Part shown: positions 41,996-50,581 of the stretch, in pieces | Numbering within the stretch: position 1 is the first letter of the stretch | How the letters are laid out: every line of letters begins with the position of its first letter | Source of the DNA: Bog-532 sp963720945 | Lineage (GTDB): Bacteria > Actinomycetota > Actinomycetes > Streptosporangiales > Streptosporangiaceae | DNA: 64,000 nucleotides | Assembly (NCBI GenBank): GCA_963720945.1 | Contig: CAVRHH010000029.1 | Location: forward strand, 434,001 to 498,000 | Direction of reading: 5' to 3' | Notes under the pieces: model-generated | The model's database searches: none | Told to the model about the DNA's origin: nothing | Seen by the model: the letters and a program-made list of their open reading frames with translations, nothing else | Position numbers and translations under genes: made by a program

Positions 41996-44581
41996 TCAGA
42001 ACTGGGGCGCGCCCTGCTGCCCCGAGCCGGGGAGACCAGCATCCGGTCCGTGTACCGCGTCCTGCGCACCCGCATCGCTGGCCAGGCCGACCGCGCCGTC
42101 GTGCGTGGCGGTCATCCCGCGCGGTGTCGGAACACCTGCTGCCTTGGCTGCGGCCGCTCGGCTCGGGCCGCCCGACCGCAGCCAATACAGCAAGCCAATG
42201 TCGTGGATTTGATATTCCTGGCTGGTCACCCGCAGAATCCCCGCAGCGCGGCAGCATTCCAGGAATCTCATCAGCCGCACCGGCAGTTCCCTCCTGACCA
42301 GCGCCCGCCACGAGATCGCGGTGACGTAGAGCGGCCATTCTGTGTCTAGGCTTCCGACCGCAAAGCCGACCACGAACCAGGTGAACACGTAGTTGTCCAC
42401 GAAGTGGAAGGGCGCGGTGATCCCGAAGGAGACTGCAAAGGTAAGCGCGAGGATGAACGGGCGCAGAATCGCCCCTACCAGGTCCAGTCGGGCGGCGGAC
42501 CGGGGATCGGAGGCGGGACCGAGCCTGAACCAGCGCCGAGACCAGCGGAAGAGCCAGGCGCCGAGAGCGAAATCAACGCCACTGATCAATCCGGTACCAA
42601 TCGCCGGCCAGAGGCTGGGGGTCTGGCTGCTCTCGTGCTTGAGCACGGCCGCGGCTCCCCAGAGCAATCCGAATGCCAGGCCGAGCAGGACAGCCGTCGT
42701 GAACGTCCTGATCCCAGGTCGGCCGGGACTGGGGAAGTCGGAGGCTCGCACCGTACGCGGGGCAGCGGGTACCCCCGCGATAGTGTAGACGAGCACCAGA
42801 AGCACGGCGCCCTGAACAAAACCATCCCAGAGCCCGGTCCGCAGGCCAGCCTGCGTCGTGTGCTTCGTTTCCATGGCAACGCGTGCCCCGATCAGTATGC
42901 CGACGCAGCAGAAGCCGCCAGCCGCCGCCAGGAGGATCGGCCACCACCGCGCCCAGTAGTGACGGATCATCCACCGCGAGGTGGCGAGCCGTGAATTGCC
43001 ATTCTCGAGCGGGATGTCGGGCTCCCGGCGGCGCTCGCCGCCCAAGAAGCTGCAGGCTATCAAGATCAGCAGGCCGTAGGCGCCGGCCGTCATGAGGCTA
43101 TAGCCCCAGTTGTAATGCGGAGGGTAGTACCTGAAGATGAGCGTGCATGCTCCGAACGCGATCAACCCGGCAATCAGCCCGCGAAGGGGCGCCTGATACC
43201 TACGCAGCGGCCGAACGTCGCGGTGCAGGTTCCACCAGGCGATCCGGCTGCTCGCAGGGTCGTACAGGTCTGCACCGCCCTGCAGGTCCCCAGGATCACT
43301 GGGCGCGGGTCGGCAGGCCGGCCCTTGGCACCGGTCGTCGGGGTCGCGCAAGTCGAGTTGGGCAAGCCGCTCAAGCCACGTTGTCGCGTTTGGGGCATAC
43401 CAGGGAAAAGGCCGACACCAGTTGGTCCCGGCGGGCAGCAGGGCGGGAATCAGGCTTCGGAGCAGGAATCCCTCGACTTTCGCATAGAGCGTGGTCGCGG
43501 TATCGGATTGGGCTGCCCGATTATCCGGCTCGGAGGGCGCCTGGTAGACGATGCTGGCGAGGTAGATGATTCTCGGGACGGACAGGACCTGGCGAAGCTC
43601 CTCGCAAGTAGCGCCACCGCCGGCGGCATCAACAAATTGGCATTTTAGTTTGTCAAAGACATTTACACGGGTAATCTCCGTGAGAAATCTGTCTGATTCC
43701 TCGGCCGGAACCCGACCCGGCTCGATCACGACGAAATCGTCGAGGGCCGGTGAGACATCGTTGAGGGCCGGTGAGACATCGGTGCGGCCGGTAACGATCA
43801 GCGGCGCCTGTGACATGAGCTCGCCGTCATCCAGGACTTTGGCACGACATGCCCTGGGCAGTGCATCCAGTCCGTCGAGGATGGGGAGCACCCGGCCTTG
43901 GTGGACTAGGCCAGCGACGGCAGTGGGGCCGTACGTCGCCTCGTCCTCCAGCTCCGGGTAGGCCAGTTCGATCCGGTATTTCATCCAGTCGTGCATACTG
44001 CGCTGCTCGGGGTCCCATGACCACAGCGGCAGGAACACCGGTACGGGATCGTCCGGGCGGCGGTTCTTCAGCAGCTCAGCTGTCAGCTGCCGAGCGAGGA
44101 CCGACTTTCCGGAGCTAGCTGGGCCACGGATGACCAGCCGGCAGTTCTGGCCATCCCGGAACCACGTCGCCAGGTCGGCGATGCTAGTGCTGGCGGGGGC
44201 GTTGGCTGCCGCCAGGCCGGCCGGAAGGCGCATCACCCACGGCACGTCGAGCGGTCGCAATCCGGCCCGTAGCAGGCGACCGGGCCAGGCTGGCTCAGGC
44301 ACACCGCGCCACCACTCTAGGCCTCGGCGGGCCAGGTCCTGCTGTGCCAGCATCAGCTGGTCCGGCGTGGATCGGCTGAAACGAGGTGCCAATATTTGCT
44401 GGCCGGTCCAGCCAACGAGCGCGATCACAGGCGGCGCCGCATACTGAAGCACGGTGGCCGCATGCTCATGCCAGAAACGGCCAGCAGACAATGGATCAGT
44501 CAACCACCACACGAGCGCGACTGCGCCCATGGCGATGACAAGCGCGGCGGCCGTAATGAGCAACTTATATTTGGATTGCAT
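41996..44581 (-). CDS. NACHT NTPase with N- and C-terminal membrane segments
   Basis: About 861 residues from ATG 44581; ATG 44614 adds 11 more, and the reading frame further upstream looks non-coding. Two N-terminal helices (YKLLITAAALVIAMGAVALVWWL; VLQYAAPPVIALVGW) precede the NACHT domain: Walker A RGPASSGKSVLARQL near residues 153-160, Walker B RVLPILDGLDAL near 232-241. A block of about eight membrane helices follows (for example GLIAGLIAFGACTLIF, FTTAVLLGLAFGLLWGA). The end is LPVRLMRFLECCRAAGILRV, QEYQIHDIGLLYWL, a helical tail common in actinomycete NACHT-membrane proteins. NACHT proteins act in signalling and phage defence; its role here is not known. Confidence 0.82.
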   Translation of the reverse strand: MQSKYKLLITAAALVIAMGAVALVWWLTDPLSAGRFWHEHAATVLQYAAPPVIALVGWTGQQILAPRFSRSTPDQLMLAQQDLARRGLEWWRGVPEPAWPGRLLRAGLRPLDVPWVMRLPAGLAAANAPASTSIADLATWFRDGQNCRLVIRGPASSGKSVLARQLTAELLKNRRPDDPVPVFLPLWSWDPEQRSMHDWMKYRIELAYPELEDEATYGPTAVAGLVHQGRVLPILDGLDALPRACRAKVLDDGELMSQAPLIVTGRTDVSPALNDVSPALDDFVVIEPGRVPAEESDRFLTEITRVNVFDKLKCQFVDAAGGGATCEELRQVLSVPRIIYLASIVYQAPSEPDNRAAQSDTATTLYAKVEGFLLRSLIPALLPAGTNWCRPFPWYAPNATTWLERLAQLDLRDPDDRCQGPACRPAPSDPGDLQGGADLYDPASSRIAWWNLHRDVRPLRRYQAPLRGLIAGLIAFGACTLIFRYYPPHYNWGYSLMTAGAYGLLILIACSFLGGERRREPDIPLENGNSRLATSRWMIRHYWARWWPILLAAAGGFCCVGILIGARVAMETKHTTQAGLRTGLWDGFVQGAVLLVLVYTIAGVPAAPRTVRASDFPSPGRPGIRTFTTAVLLGLAFGLLWGAAAVLKHESSQTPSLWPAIGTGLISGVDFALGAWLFRWSRRWFRLGPASDPRSAARLDLVGAILRPFILALTFAVSFGITAPFHFVDNYVFTWFVVGFAVGSLDTEWPLYVTAISWRALVRRELPVRLMRFLECCRAAGILRVTSQEYQIHDIGLLYWLRSGGPSRAAAAKAAGVPTPRGMTATHDGAVGLASDAGAQDAVHGPDAGLPGSGQQGAPQF

Positions 44582-44616
44582 CTTCCCCGCCCAATAATGC
44601 CACGACTGCAGCATTG

Positions 44617-44654
44617 TTGCATGTATCCAGTCCGGATTGCATGTATCCAGTCCG
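44617..44654. promoter_or_regulatory. 18-bp direct repeat upstream of NACHT gene
   Basis: TTGCATGTATCCAGTCCG occurs twice with a 20-bp period (44617-44634 and 44637-44654), i.e. two helical turns apart, immediately upstream of the NACHT start. Same-face spacing suits cooperative binding of a regulator or reflects a local duplication. Confidence 0.45.
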
Positions 44655-45063
44655 ACCGGGTGCACAAGGTGACCCGCAAATTCGTTTTCCCAGGTCAGTC
44701 GTGGGCTGGCGCAGCTGGCCGCAAGCGCCGCCGCGTCGCGGCAGGCCAGCGGCGGGAACCTGCTGGAATGCTTCGCGTCCCCGACCCGCGGGACCGGCGG
44801 GGGCGGCGGCATCCGGTGGCGGGCATCCTGGCGATGTGCCCGGCGGCGCGGGCTGAGCCCGGCCAGGCGCGCGGCGGGTCGCATGCGCATGACCTCATCG
44901 TGCGTCGTCCCGCGTGATGCGCCCAAACGCGCGGCGCTACGGTATCCAGCGGGCCCGCATCGGGCGGTCCCCGGTCCGGTGCGGCCGCGGAACGGTCAGC
45001 CGGGACGGCGGGACGCGCCCGGCAGGCGCCAGGAAGCAGGCGCCAGGAAGGTATGGGTCGGCG
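44655..45063. other. Intergenic region between NACHT and dehydrogenase genes
   Basis: These 409 nt hold no reading frame with family resemblance. The left 60 nt are less GC-rich and could hold the NACHT promoter. The right end is GC-rich and contains the GCCAGGAAG-type ribosome sites of the next gene. Confidence 0.4.
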
Positions 45064-45960
45064 ATGACGGAGCAGGCTGCGTCGCAACCGTCGGTTGCGC
45101 TGCTCGGGACCGGGATCATGGGGACCGGGATGGCCCGGAACATGCTGAAGGCCGGGATACCGCTGCGGGTGTGGAACCGGACCCGGAGCCGCGCCGAACC
45201 GCTGGAAACCGAGGGCGCGGCGGTGTGCAGCGACCCGGCCGAAGCGGTCCGCGGCGCGGACATCATCGTGACCATGCTGTCGGATGGCCCGGCCGTGTTC
45301 GAGGCGATGACCGCGGCCGGGCCCGGGCTCACCCCCGGCCAGATCTGGGTCCAGGCCGCCACGGTCGGGCTCGCCTGGCTGGATGAGCTGGCAGAACTCG
45401 GGCGGGACCGCGCGCTGGTGCTGATCGACGCACCGGTCCTCGGCACCCGGAAGCCGGCCGAGGAAGGCCAGCTCACCGTGCTGGCCGGCGGGCCGGACGG
45501 GGCCAGCGACAGTGTCCGCGAGCGGGTCAGGCCGGTCTTCAACGCGGTCGGGCGTAAGACCGTGTGGCTGGACGAGGTGGGCGCGGCCACCCGGCTCAAG
45601 CTGGTGGCGAACAGCTGGATCACGGCGCTGAACGTCGCCGTCGGCGAATCGGTCGCGCTGGCCGAGGCGCTTGACGTGGCCCCCGAGACGTTCCTGGAGG
45701 CGGTCCAGGGCGGCCTGGCCGATTCCGCGTACCTGCACCTGAAGGCGCGGGCCATCATCGACGACGACTACACGCCGAGCTTCTCCGTCGCGCTGGCGGG
45801 CAAGGACGCGCGCCTGATCAAGGAGGCCGGGGAGGCGGCCGGCCTGCGGATGGACGTGGCAACGGCGGCGGCCGAGCGGCTCGCCCGCGCGGCGGAACTC
45901 GGGCACGCCGAGGACGACATGGCGGCCGCGTACTTCGCCAGCTTCGACGGTGACTCCTGA
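45064..45960 (+). CDS. NAD(P)-dependent beta-hydroxyacid dehydrogenase (3-hydroxyisobutyrate dehydrogenase family)
   Basis: The product is 298 residues from ATG 45064, with AGGAAGG about 12 nt upstream. SVALLGTGIMGTGMARNMLKAG is the nucleotide motif. VTMLSDGPAVFEAM, LIDAPVLGTRKPAEEGQLTVLAGG (substrate-binding motif) and LDEVGAATRLKLVANSWITA follow; the catalytic Lys is in RLKLVANS. The last is replaced in many homologues by G-x-x-G-x-G-x-x-x-K-x-x-N, here slightly altered. FSVALAGKDARLIKEAG ends the helical domain. It oxidises a small beta-hydroxyacid or reduces the matching aldehyde or imine. Substrate is unknown. Confidence 0.88.
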   Translation: MTEQAASQPSVALLGTGIMGTGMARNMLKAGIPLRVWNRTRSRAEPLETEGAAVCSDPAEAVRGADIIVTMLSDGPAVFEAMTAAGPGLTPGQIWVQAATVGLAWLDELAELGRDRALVLIDAPVLGTRKPAEEGQLTVLAGGPDGASDSVRERVRPVFNAVGRKTVWLDEVGAATRLKLVANSWITALNVAVGESVALAEALDVAPETFLEAVQGGLADSAYLHLKARAIIDDDYTPSFSVALAGKDARLIKEAGEAAGLRMDVATAAAERLARAAELGHAEDDMAAAYFASFDGDS

Positions 45961-45997
45961 GGGGCAACGCCCGAGCGTGACTCCTGAGGGCAACGCC
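45950..45997 (+). repeat. Direct duplication across a stop codon
   Basis: GTGACTCCTGAGGGGCAACG (45950-45969) recurs as GTGACTCCTGAGGGCAACG with a 27-bp period. The first copy contains the last codons and stop of the dehydrogenase gene. It is similar in kind to the 15-bp duplication at the end of fixA. Confidence 0.7.
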
Positions 45998-46003
45998 TGG
46001 GGG

Positions 46004-49000
46004 TCACTCCCCGGGCGCGACCAGGTGCACGGTGCTGCCGGAACGGCCCTTGCGGACGTGTACCTGGGCGGGGATGCGCTGGCGCAGTTCGCTGACGTGG
46101 CTGACGATGCCGACCATCCGGCCGCCTTCGCGCAGGCCGTCCAGCACGTTCATGACCTCCTCCAGGGTGTCCTCGTCCAGGCTGCCGAACCCCTCGTCGA
46201 CGAACAGCGCCTCGATCGGCACGCCCGCGGCCTCGGCGGTCACGACATCGGCGAGGCCCAGCGCGAGCGCCAGGCTGGCCAGGAACGTCTCGCCGCCGGA
46301 CAGGGTGCTGGTGTCGCGTTCGTGGCCGGTCCAGGCGTCCAGGGCGAGCAGGCCGAGCCCGGAGCGGCCCCCGCCGCCGCGGCGGGCGTCGGTGTGTGCC
46401 AGCGAGTACCGGCCCGCCGTCATGGTCAGCAGCCGCTGGCTGGCCGCTTCCGCGACCTCCTCCAGCCGCGCCGCGAGCACGAACGAGGACAGCGTCATCC
46501 GCAGCGTATTCGCGCCCTGGCCGGCGGCCAGGTCGGCGAGCCGCCGGGCCTCCTCGGCCCGCTCGCGCAGCGGCTGCAGCGCGGCCAGTTCGGCGGTGAA
46601 CCGGGGCACCAGCCCGGCCAGCGTGGCCGACCGGTCGCTGGCGCGGCCGAGAACGGCGACCGCCTCGTCGTGCCGCTCCGCGGCAAGCCGGACCGCCTCC
46701 TGGGCCCTGGCCAGCTCGGCGGGCGGGTCGAGCGGCACGTCCAGGTCCGGGGTGGCGAGCTGGGCGCCGACGGCCGCCGCTTCGGTCTCCTCGGCGCGGA
46801 TCGCCTGCTGCTGCGCGGTACGCCAGTCGGGGGCCCGCCAGGCCGCGCGGGCCGCGTCGACCCCGGCGAATGTGGCTCCGGCGGCGGCCAGGGCGGCTTC
46901 GGCCCCGGCCCGCTCCGCAGCGGTGGCCGCAGCCACGGCCGCCTCGGCGGCGCTGGCCGCGGCGGCGAGCGCGTCGGCCACGCCGGCGGCCTCCGCGAGC
47001 GCCGTCTCCAGGTCCGGGGCGCCGTCGAGCCGGCTGTGCAGCGAGGCCCGGTGGGCGGCGGCGCGGGCATCCGCGGCGGCCGCTTCGGCCAGGGCGGCGT
47101 CCCGCTGCTCGGTGAGCGCGCTCCGCCGCCGTTCCTGCTCTGTGATCGCGGTTCCGAGCGCGGTGAGGTCGCTTTCGTGCTGGCTGAGCTGGCCCGCTTC
47201 GACGTCCAGGCGGGCGGCGTCGGTTTCCAGGGCGTCCGCGGCGGCGGTGAGGGTGGCGGCCAGGGTGTGCAGCCGGGGCGCCGTGTCCGGGCCCGGCATC
47301 CCGGCGAGGTCAGCCACCGGCCCCCCGGCCGCCGCAGGCACCGCCCCTCCGGCACCTCCGGCATACAGGGAATCGGCCAGTGCCGCGTCCTCTCGGAGCA
47401 CCGGATCGGCGACGTCCGCAGCCAGGAGCCGGCCGATCAGCTCCCCTACCCGCACGCCGACGATGGCCAGCTCGCTGTCCAGTTTGGCCACGGCATCCTT
47501 GGCCGCCTCGGCCTCGGCGTAGGCCTGCTCCTCCTCGTGGTGGGTGACCCGGCGCGCCTGCATCTCCGAGGGATCGGGGTGGTCGAGCGACCCGCACACC
47601 GGGCACGGCGAATCGTCGGTCAGCCGGGCGGCCAGCTCGGCAATCATGCCGTCGAACCGCTCCTCCCGGATGCGCTGGGCGTACTCCCGTAGGTCGTTGG
47701 CGTGCTCACGGGCCATCTCACGCTGCTCGCGCAGGTCCCGGACGCCGACGCAGTCGTCGGCGAGCTGCGCGGCGTCGGACGCGGCGGCGCGCTGGCGATC
47801 CGCCTCGGCGCGGATGAGCGGCAGCCGCCCGGTCGCCAGCCAGGCCGCGTCCCGGCTGGCGGCCATGCTCTCCTGGCGTGCGCGGAGGCAGGCCAGGGTG
47901 CGCCCGGCAGCGTCGATCTGGGTGGCGCGGTCCGCGGCCCGGCGGCGCGCGTCCGCGGCGAGGGAATCCTCCGCGCCGGCCTGTCCCGCCACCTCGCGCA
48001 GCGTCTCCAGGCGGCCGACCCGCTGGCGGCGGTCCTGTTCCGCGGCCCGGAAGTCAGCCGCGGCCGCCGTGGCGGGCAGCCCGGCGGCGGCCGCGGCGGC
48101 GCGGGCCCCGGCGTCAGCGTCGCGCGCCGTGGCCAGCTGCTGCACGGCCCGTTCGGCATCATCAAGGACCTTGGTGATCTCGGCGGCGCGCCCGGCCGCG
48201 TCGAGTTCCCGGCGTACGGCGGTTCGCTGCGCCTCGCCGGCCTCCAGCTGATCGCGGCGGGCCAGCAGGGCGGCGCGGCGGCTCTGCCGGTCCGCCAGGG
48301 CGCGGGCGCGGTCTTCGGCCGCACGGGCGGCGCCGAGCGCGTCCCGGGCCACCCCGGCCGCCCGGGCGGTCTCGGCGTGGCCGGACTCCGCGGCCGCGGC
48401 GAGGTCCCCGGCCCAGGCGGCGGTCAGCGCGGGCGGCGTGTCCCCGGCGGCCTCCTCCGCCGGCACGCCGGCGACCTGGGCGATGCGCGCGGCCAGCGTA
48501 ACCAGCGCCTGGTCGGCTTCCTGCACGCGGTTCTGGGTGGCGCGCCGCCGCTGCGCCAGCCAGTCCTCGACGGCCCGGAACCGGCCGGTGCGGAACAGCC
48601 GCTGCAGCAGCACGCGCCGCTCGTCCGCGTCGGCGTGCAGGAACCGCGCGAACTGCCCCTGCGGCAGCAGCACGACCTGGAAGAACTGCTCGGCGGACAT
48701 GCCCATGGCGTCGGCGATCTCGTCGTCGGCCTCTTTGGCCCGCGTCGAGACCGTGTGCCAGCTGCCGCCGGTCTCCTCCTCCAGCAGGATCTTGGCGGGC
48801 TCGCTGGTCGTCCCGGTCCCGTGTACCTTGGGGCGCACCTGCTGGGGGCGGCGGGTGATGCGCAAGTGACGGCAGCCGATCGTGGTCTCGAACGTCACCT
48901 CGGTACGCTCGGCGGCGCTGGCGTGGTCGGAGCGCAGCCGTTTCGTCTTGTTCCGCTCGCCGGGGACTCGCCCGTACAGCGCGAACCCGATCGCGTCGAG

Positions 49001-49132
49001 CAGGGTCGTCTTCCCCGCGCCGGTCTCGCCGTGCAGCAGGAACAGCCCCGAGCCGGCCAGCTCGTCAAAGGAGACTTCAGCGGTCCCGCCGAATGCGCCG
49101 AACGCGGTGACCCGCAGCAGGTGCGGCCGCAT
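46004..49132 (-). CDS. sbcC: DNA double-strand-break repair ATPase SbcC
   Basis: The product is 1042 residues from ATG 49132, overlapping the sbcD stop (ATGA). N-terminal ATPase half: MRPHLLRVTAFGAFGGTAEV, with Walker A LLHGETGAGKTTLLDAIGFA. Long Ala/Arg/Glu-rich coiled coils run either side of the zinc hook DDSPCPVCGSLDHPDP near residue 515. C-terminal half: TLSGGETFLASLALALGLAD signature and EALFVDEGFGSLDEDTLEEV Walker B. With SbcD it forms an Mre11-Rad50-like nuclease that opens hairpins and processes blocked DNA ends. The reading frame is intact. Confidence 0.93.
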   Translation of the reverse strand: MRPHLLRVTAFGAFGGTAEVSFDELAGSGLFLLHGETGAGKTTLLDAIGFALYGRVPGERNKTKRLRSDHASAAERTEVTFETTIGCRHLRITRRPQQVRPKVHGTGTTSEPAKILLEEETGGSWHTVSTRAKEADDEIADAMGMSAEQFFQVVLLPQGQFARFLHADADERRVLLQRLFRTGRFRAVEDWLAQRRRATQNRVQEADQALVTLAARIAQVAGVPAEEAAGDTPPALTAAWAGDLAAAAESGHAETARAAGVARDALGAARAAEDRARALADRQSRRAALLARRDQLEAGEAQRTAVRRELDAAGRAAEITKVLDDAERAVQQLATARDADAGARAAAAAAGLPATAAAADFRAAEQDRRQRVGRLETLREVAGQAGAEDSLAADARRRAADRATQIDAAGRTLACLRARQESMAASRDAAWLATGRLPLIRAEADRQRAAASDAAQLADDCVGVRDLREQREMAREHANDLREYAQRIREERFDGMIAELAARLTDDSPCPVCGSLDHPDPSEMQARRVTHHEEEQAYAEAEAAKDAVAKLDSELAIVGVRVGELIGRLLAADVADPVLREDAALADSLYAGGAGGAVPAAAGGPVADLAGMPGPDTAPRLHTLAATLTAAADALETDAARLDVEAGQLSQHESDLTALGTAITEQERRRSALTEQRDAALAEAAAADARAAAHRASLHSRLDGAPDLETALAEAAGVADALAAAASAAEAAVAAATAAERAGAEAALAAAGATFAGVDAARAAWRAPDWRTAQQQAIRAEETEAAAVGAQLATPDLDVPLDPPAELARAQEAVRLAAERHDEAVAVLGRASDRSATLAGLVPRFTAELAALQPLRERAEEARRLADLAAGQGANTLRMTLSSFVLAARLEEVAEAASQRLLTMTAGRYSLAHTDARRGGGGRSGLGLLALDAWTGHERDTSTLSGGETFLASLALALGLADVVTAEAAGVPIEALFVDEGFGSLDEDTLEEVMNVLDGLREGGRMVGIVSHVSELRQRIPAQVHVRKGRSGSTVHLVAPGE

Positions 49133-50340
49133 CAGGCGGCGTCCCCGGTTTCGGTGCCCCGGGCCTCCTCCAGGGCGGTGCCCCGGGCCTCCTCCAGGGC
49201 GGCGGCGAGCAACTGCCGCTCCCCCGGCGTGGCCGGGCTGTTCCGCACGTGCGCGACGAACTCGGTGGCGACGGTCAGGTCGTCGCGGCCGGCGACCCTG
49301 GCCCGGTAGCTGCGGGCGCCGGCGCCGGCGCCTTCGGGCTCGAAGGCCAGCACCAGGATGTGCTGGAACCGTACCCGCAGCCTCTCCATCGCGCCCTCCG
49401 GCCGGCTCGTGTCGGTCAGGACCACGGACAGGAAGTCGTCCTCGTAACGCTCGTACGCGGCGGACGTCAGCAGGTCGGCCAGCCTTCCGCGCAGAACGTT
49501 CAGTCCGCGAAAGGACGGGGCGGGCACCCGCTCGGCGCGGACGGCCCCGCCGGCGTCCAGCTCGACCAGCCAGCAGCCCTTGGCGTGCCGCGCCTCGGAG
49601 AACGAGTAGGGCAGCGGCGAACCGCTGTAGCGCAGGGTGTGGCCCAGGGTCTGCTGGCCGTGCAGGTGACCGAGGGCCACGTAGCTGAAGCCGCCGAACA
49701 GCGTGGCCGGGACGCGGCCGACCCCGCCGACGGAGATGTCCCGCTCCGAATCGCTCGCCTCGCCCCCCGCGACCCAGGCGTGCGCCATGGCCACCGCCCG
49801 GACGCCGCCCCGCGCGGCCACGTCGGCGCGGATGCATTGCACGGCCCGGCCGAGCACGCCCGCGTGGCCGCGCGGCGGGAAGCTGGCCCCGGCTTCGTCG
49901 CTCCCCGGCTCGGGCGGCAGTTCGGCCCGGACCGCGTCGGGCTCGAGGTACGGCACGCCGTAGACCGCGACCGGGCCGTGCCGGTCGGCCAGCATGACCG
50001 GCTGGGCCACCGCCCCGGCCCGGGTGCGCAGGTACACGCCGGCGGCGTCGACCAGCGCGCTGCCGAAACCGAGCCGGCCCGCCGAATCGTGGTTGCCGCT
50101 GATCACGACGACACGGGCACCCGCGTCCCGCAGCCGGGCCAGCCCGTCGGCGCAGAGCTCCACGGCGTCCACCGGCGGGATCGCCCGGTCGTAGACGTCG
50201 CCGGCCACCAGAACGGCGTCGACCTTCTCGGACCGGACGACGCCGACGAGATGATCAAGGTAGGCGGCCTGGGCCTGGCGGAGGTCGGCCCGGTGCAGCG
50301 AGCGGCCGAGGTGCCAATCGGACGTGTGCAGCATCCGCAT
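49132..50340 (-). CDS. sbcD: DNA double-strand-break repair nuclease SbcD
   Basis: About 402 residues from ATG 50340. Metallophosphoesterase motifs appear in order: MLHTSDWHLGRSLHRADL, VLVAGDVYDRAIPPVDAVEL, VVISGNHDSAGRLGFGS, VAMAHAWVAGG and VALGHLHGQQ. LPYSFSEARHAKGCWLVEL is the SbcD-specific closing strand. The C-terminus carries a 24-bp tandem duplication (49153-49200) encoding ALEEARGT twice. It is the upstream partner of sbcC, with a 4-nt overlap. The 5' side faces the ABC exporter promoter region with the 12-bp minisatellite. Confidence 0.93.
   Translation of the reverse strand: MRMLHTSDWHLGRSLHRADLRQAQAAYLDHLVGVVRSEKVDAVLVAGDVYDRAIPPVDAVELCADGLARLRDAGARVVVISGNHDSAGRLGFGSALVDAAGVYLRTRAGAVAQPVMLADRHGPVAVYGVPYLEPDAVRAELPPEPGSDEAGASFPPRGHAGVLGRAVQCIRADVAARGGVRAVAMAHAWVAGGEASDSERDISVGGVGRVPATLFGGFSYVALGHLHGQQTLGHTLRYSGSPLPYSFSEARHAKGCWLVELDAGGAVRAERVPAPSFRGLNVLRGRLADLLTSAAYERYEDDFLSVVLTDTSRPEGAMERLRVRFQHILVLAFEPEGAGAGARSYRARVAGRDDLTVATEFVAHVRNSPATPGERQLLAAALEEARGTALEEARGTETGDAA
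49153..49200. repeat. 24-bp tandem duplication at the end of sbcD
   Basis: GGTGCCCCGGGCCTCCTCC-containing units of 24 bp lie head to tail, exact copies, encoding ALEEARGT twice in frame near the SbcD C-terminus. Confidence 0.85.
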
Positions 50341-50433
50341 GGCCGGCACACTAGCCAACCCCAGTGACACTCGCCCGGCGACGCGCCCGGCACACTGCGT
50401 GATTTGCGCCCTTTCGCCGGGCGGCCTCCGGAT

Positions 50434-50529
50434 GGCGGGGCGGACGGCGGGGCGGACGGCGGGGCGGACGGCGGGGCGGACGGCGGGGCGGACGGCGGGG
50501 CGGACGGCGGGGCGGACGGCGGGGCGGGA
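50434..50529. repeat. 12-bp GC minisatellite between sbcD and the ABC exporter
   Basis: About eight head-to-tail copies of GGCGGGGCGGAC, the last one diverged. It lies in the divergent gap 53 nt before the exporter ATG, where both promoters should be. Spacers between copies are absent, so it is not CRISPR. The purine-rich G-runs could form unusual DNA structure. Confidence 0.9.
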
Positions 50530-50581
50530 AATAACCGGGGGAATTTCAGGAGCCGGACGCTTATTGTTAGCTAGCGAAACC

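Noticed and set aside
44615..44926. 115-residue N-terminal extension of the NACHT protein
   Set aside because: It runs through the direct repeats, has no ribosome site and has shadow-like composition; the membrane helix begins right after ATG 44581.
50434..50529. CRISPR array
   Set aside because: Units are 12 bp and contiguous with no spacers, and no cas genes are present.
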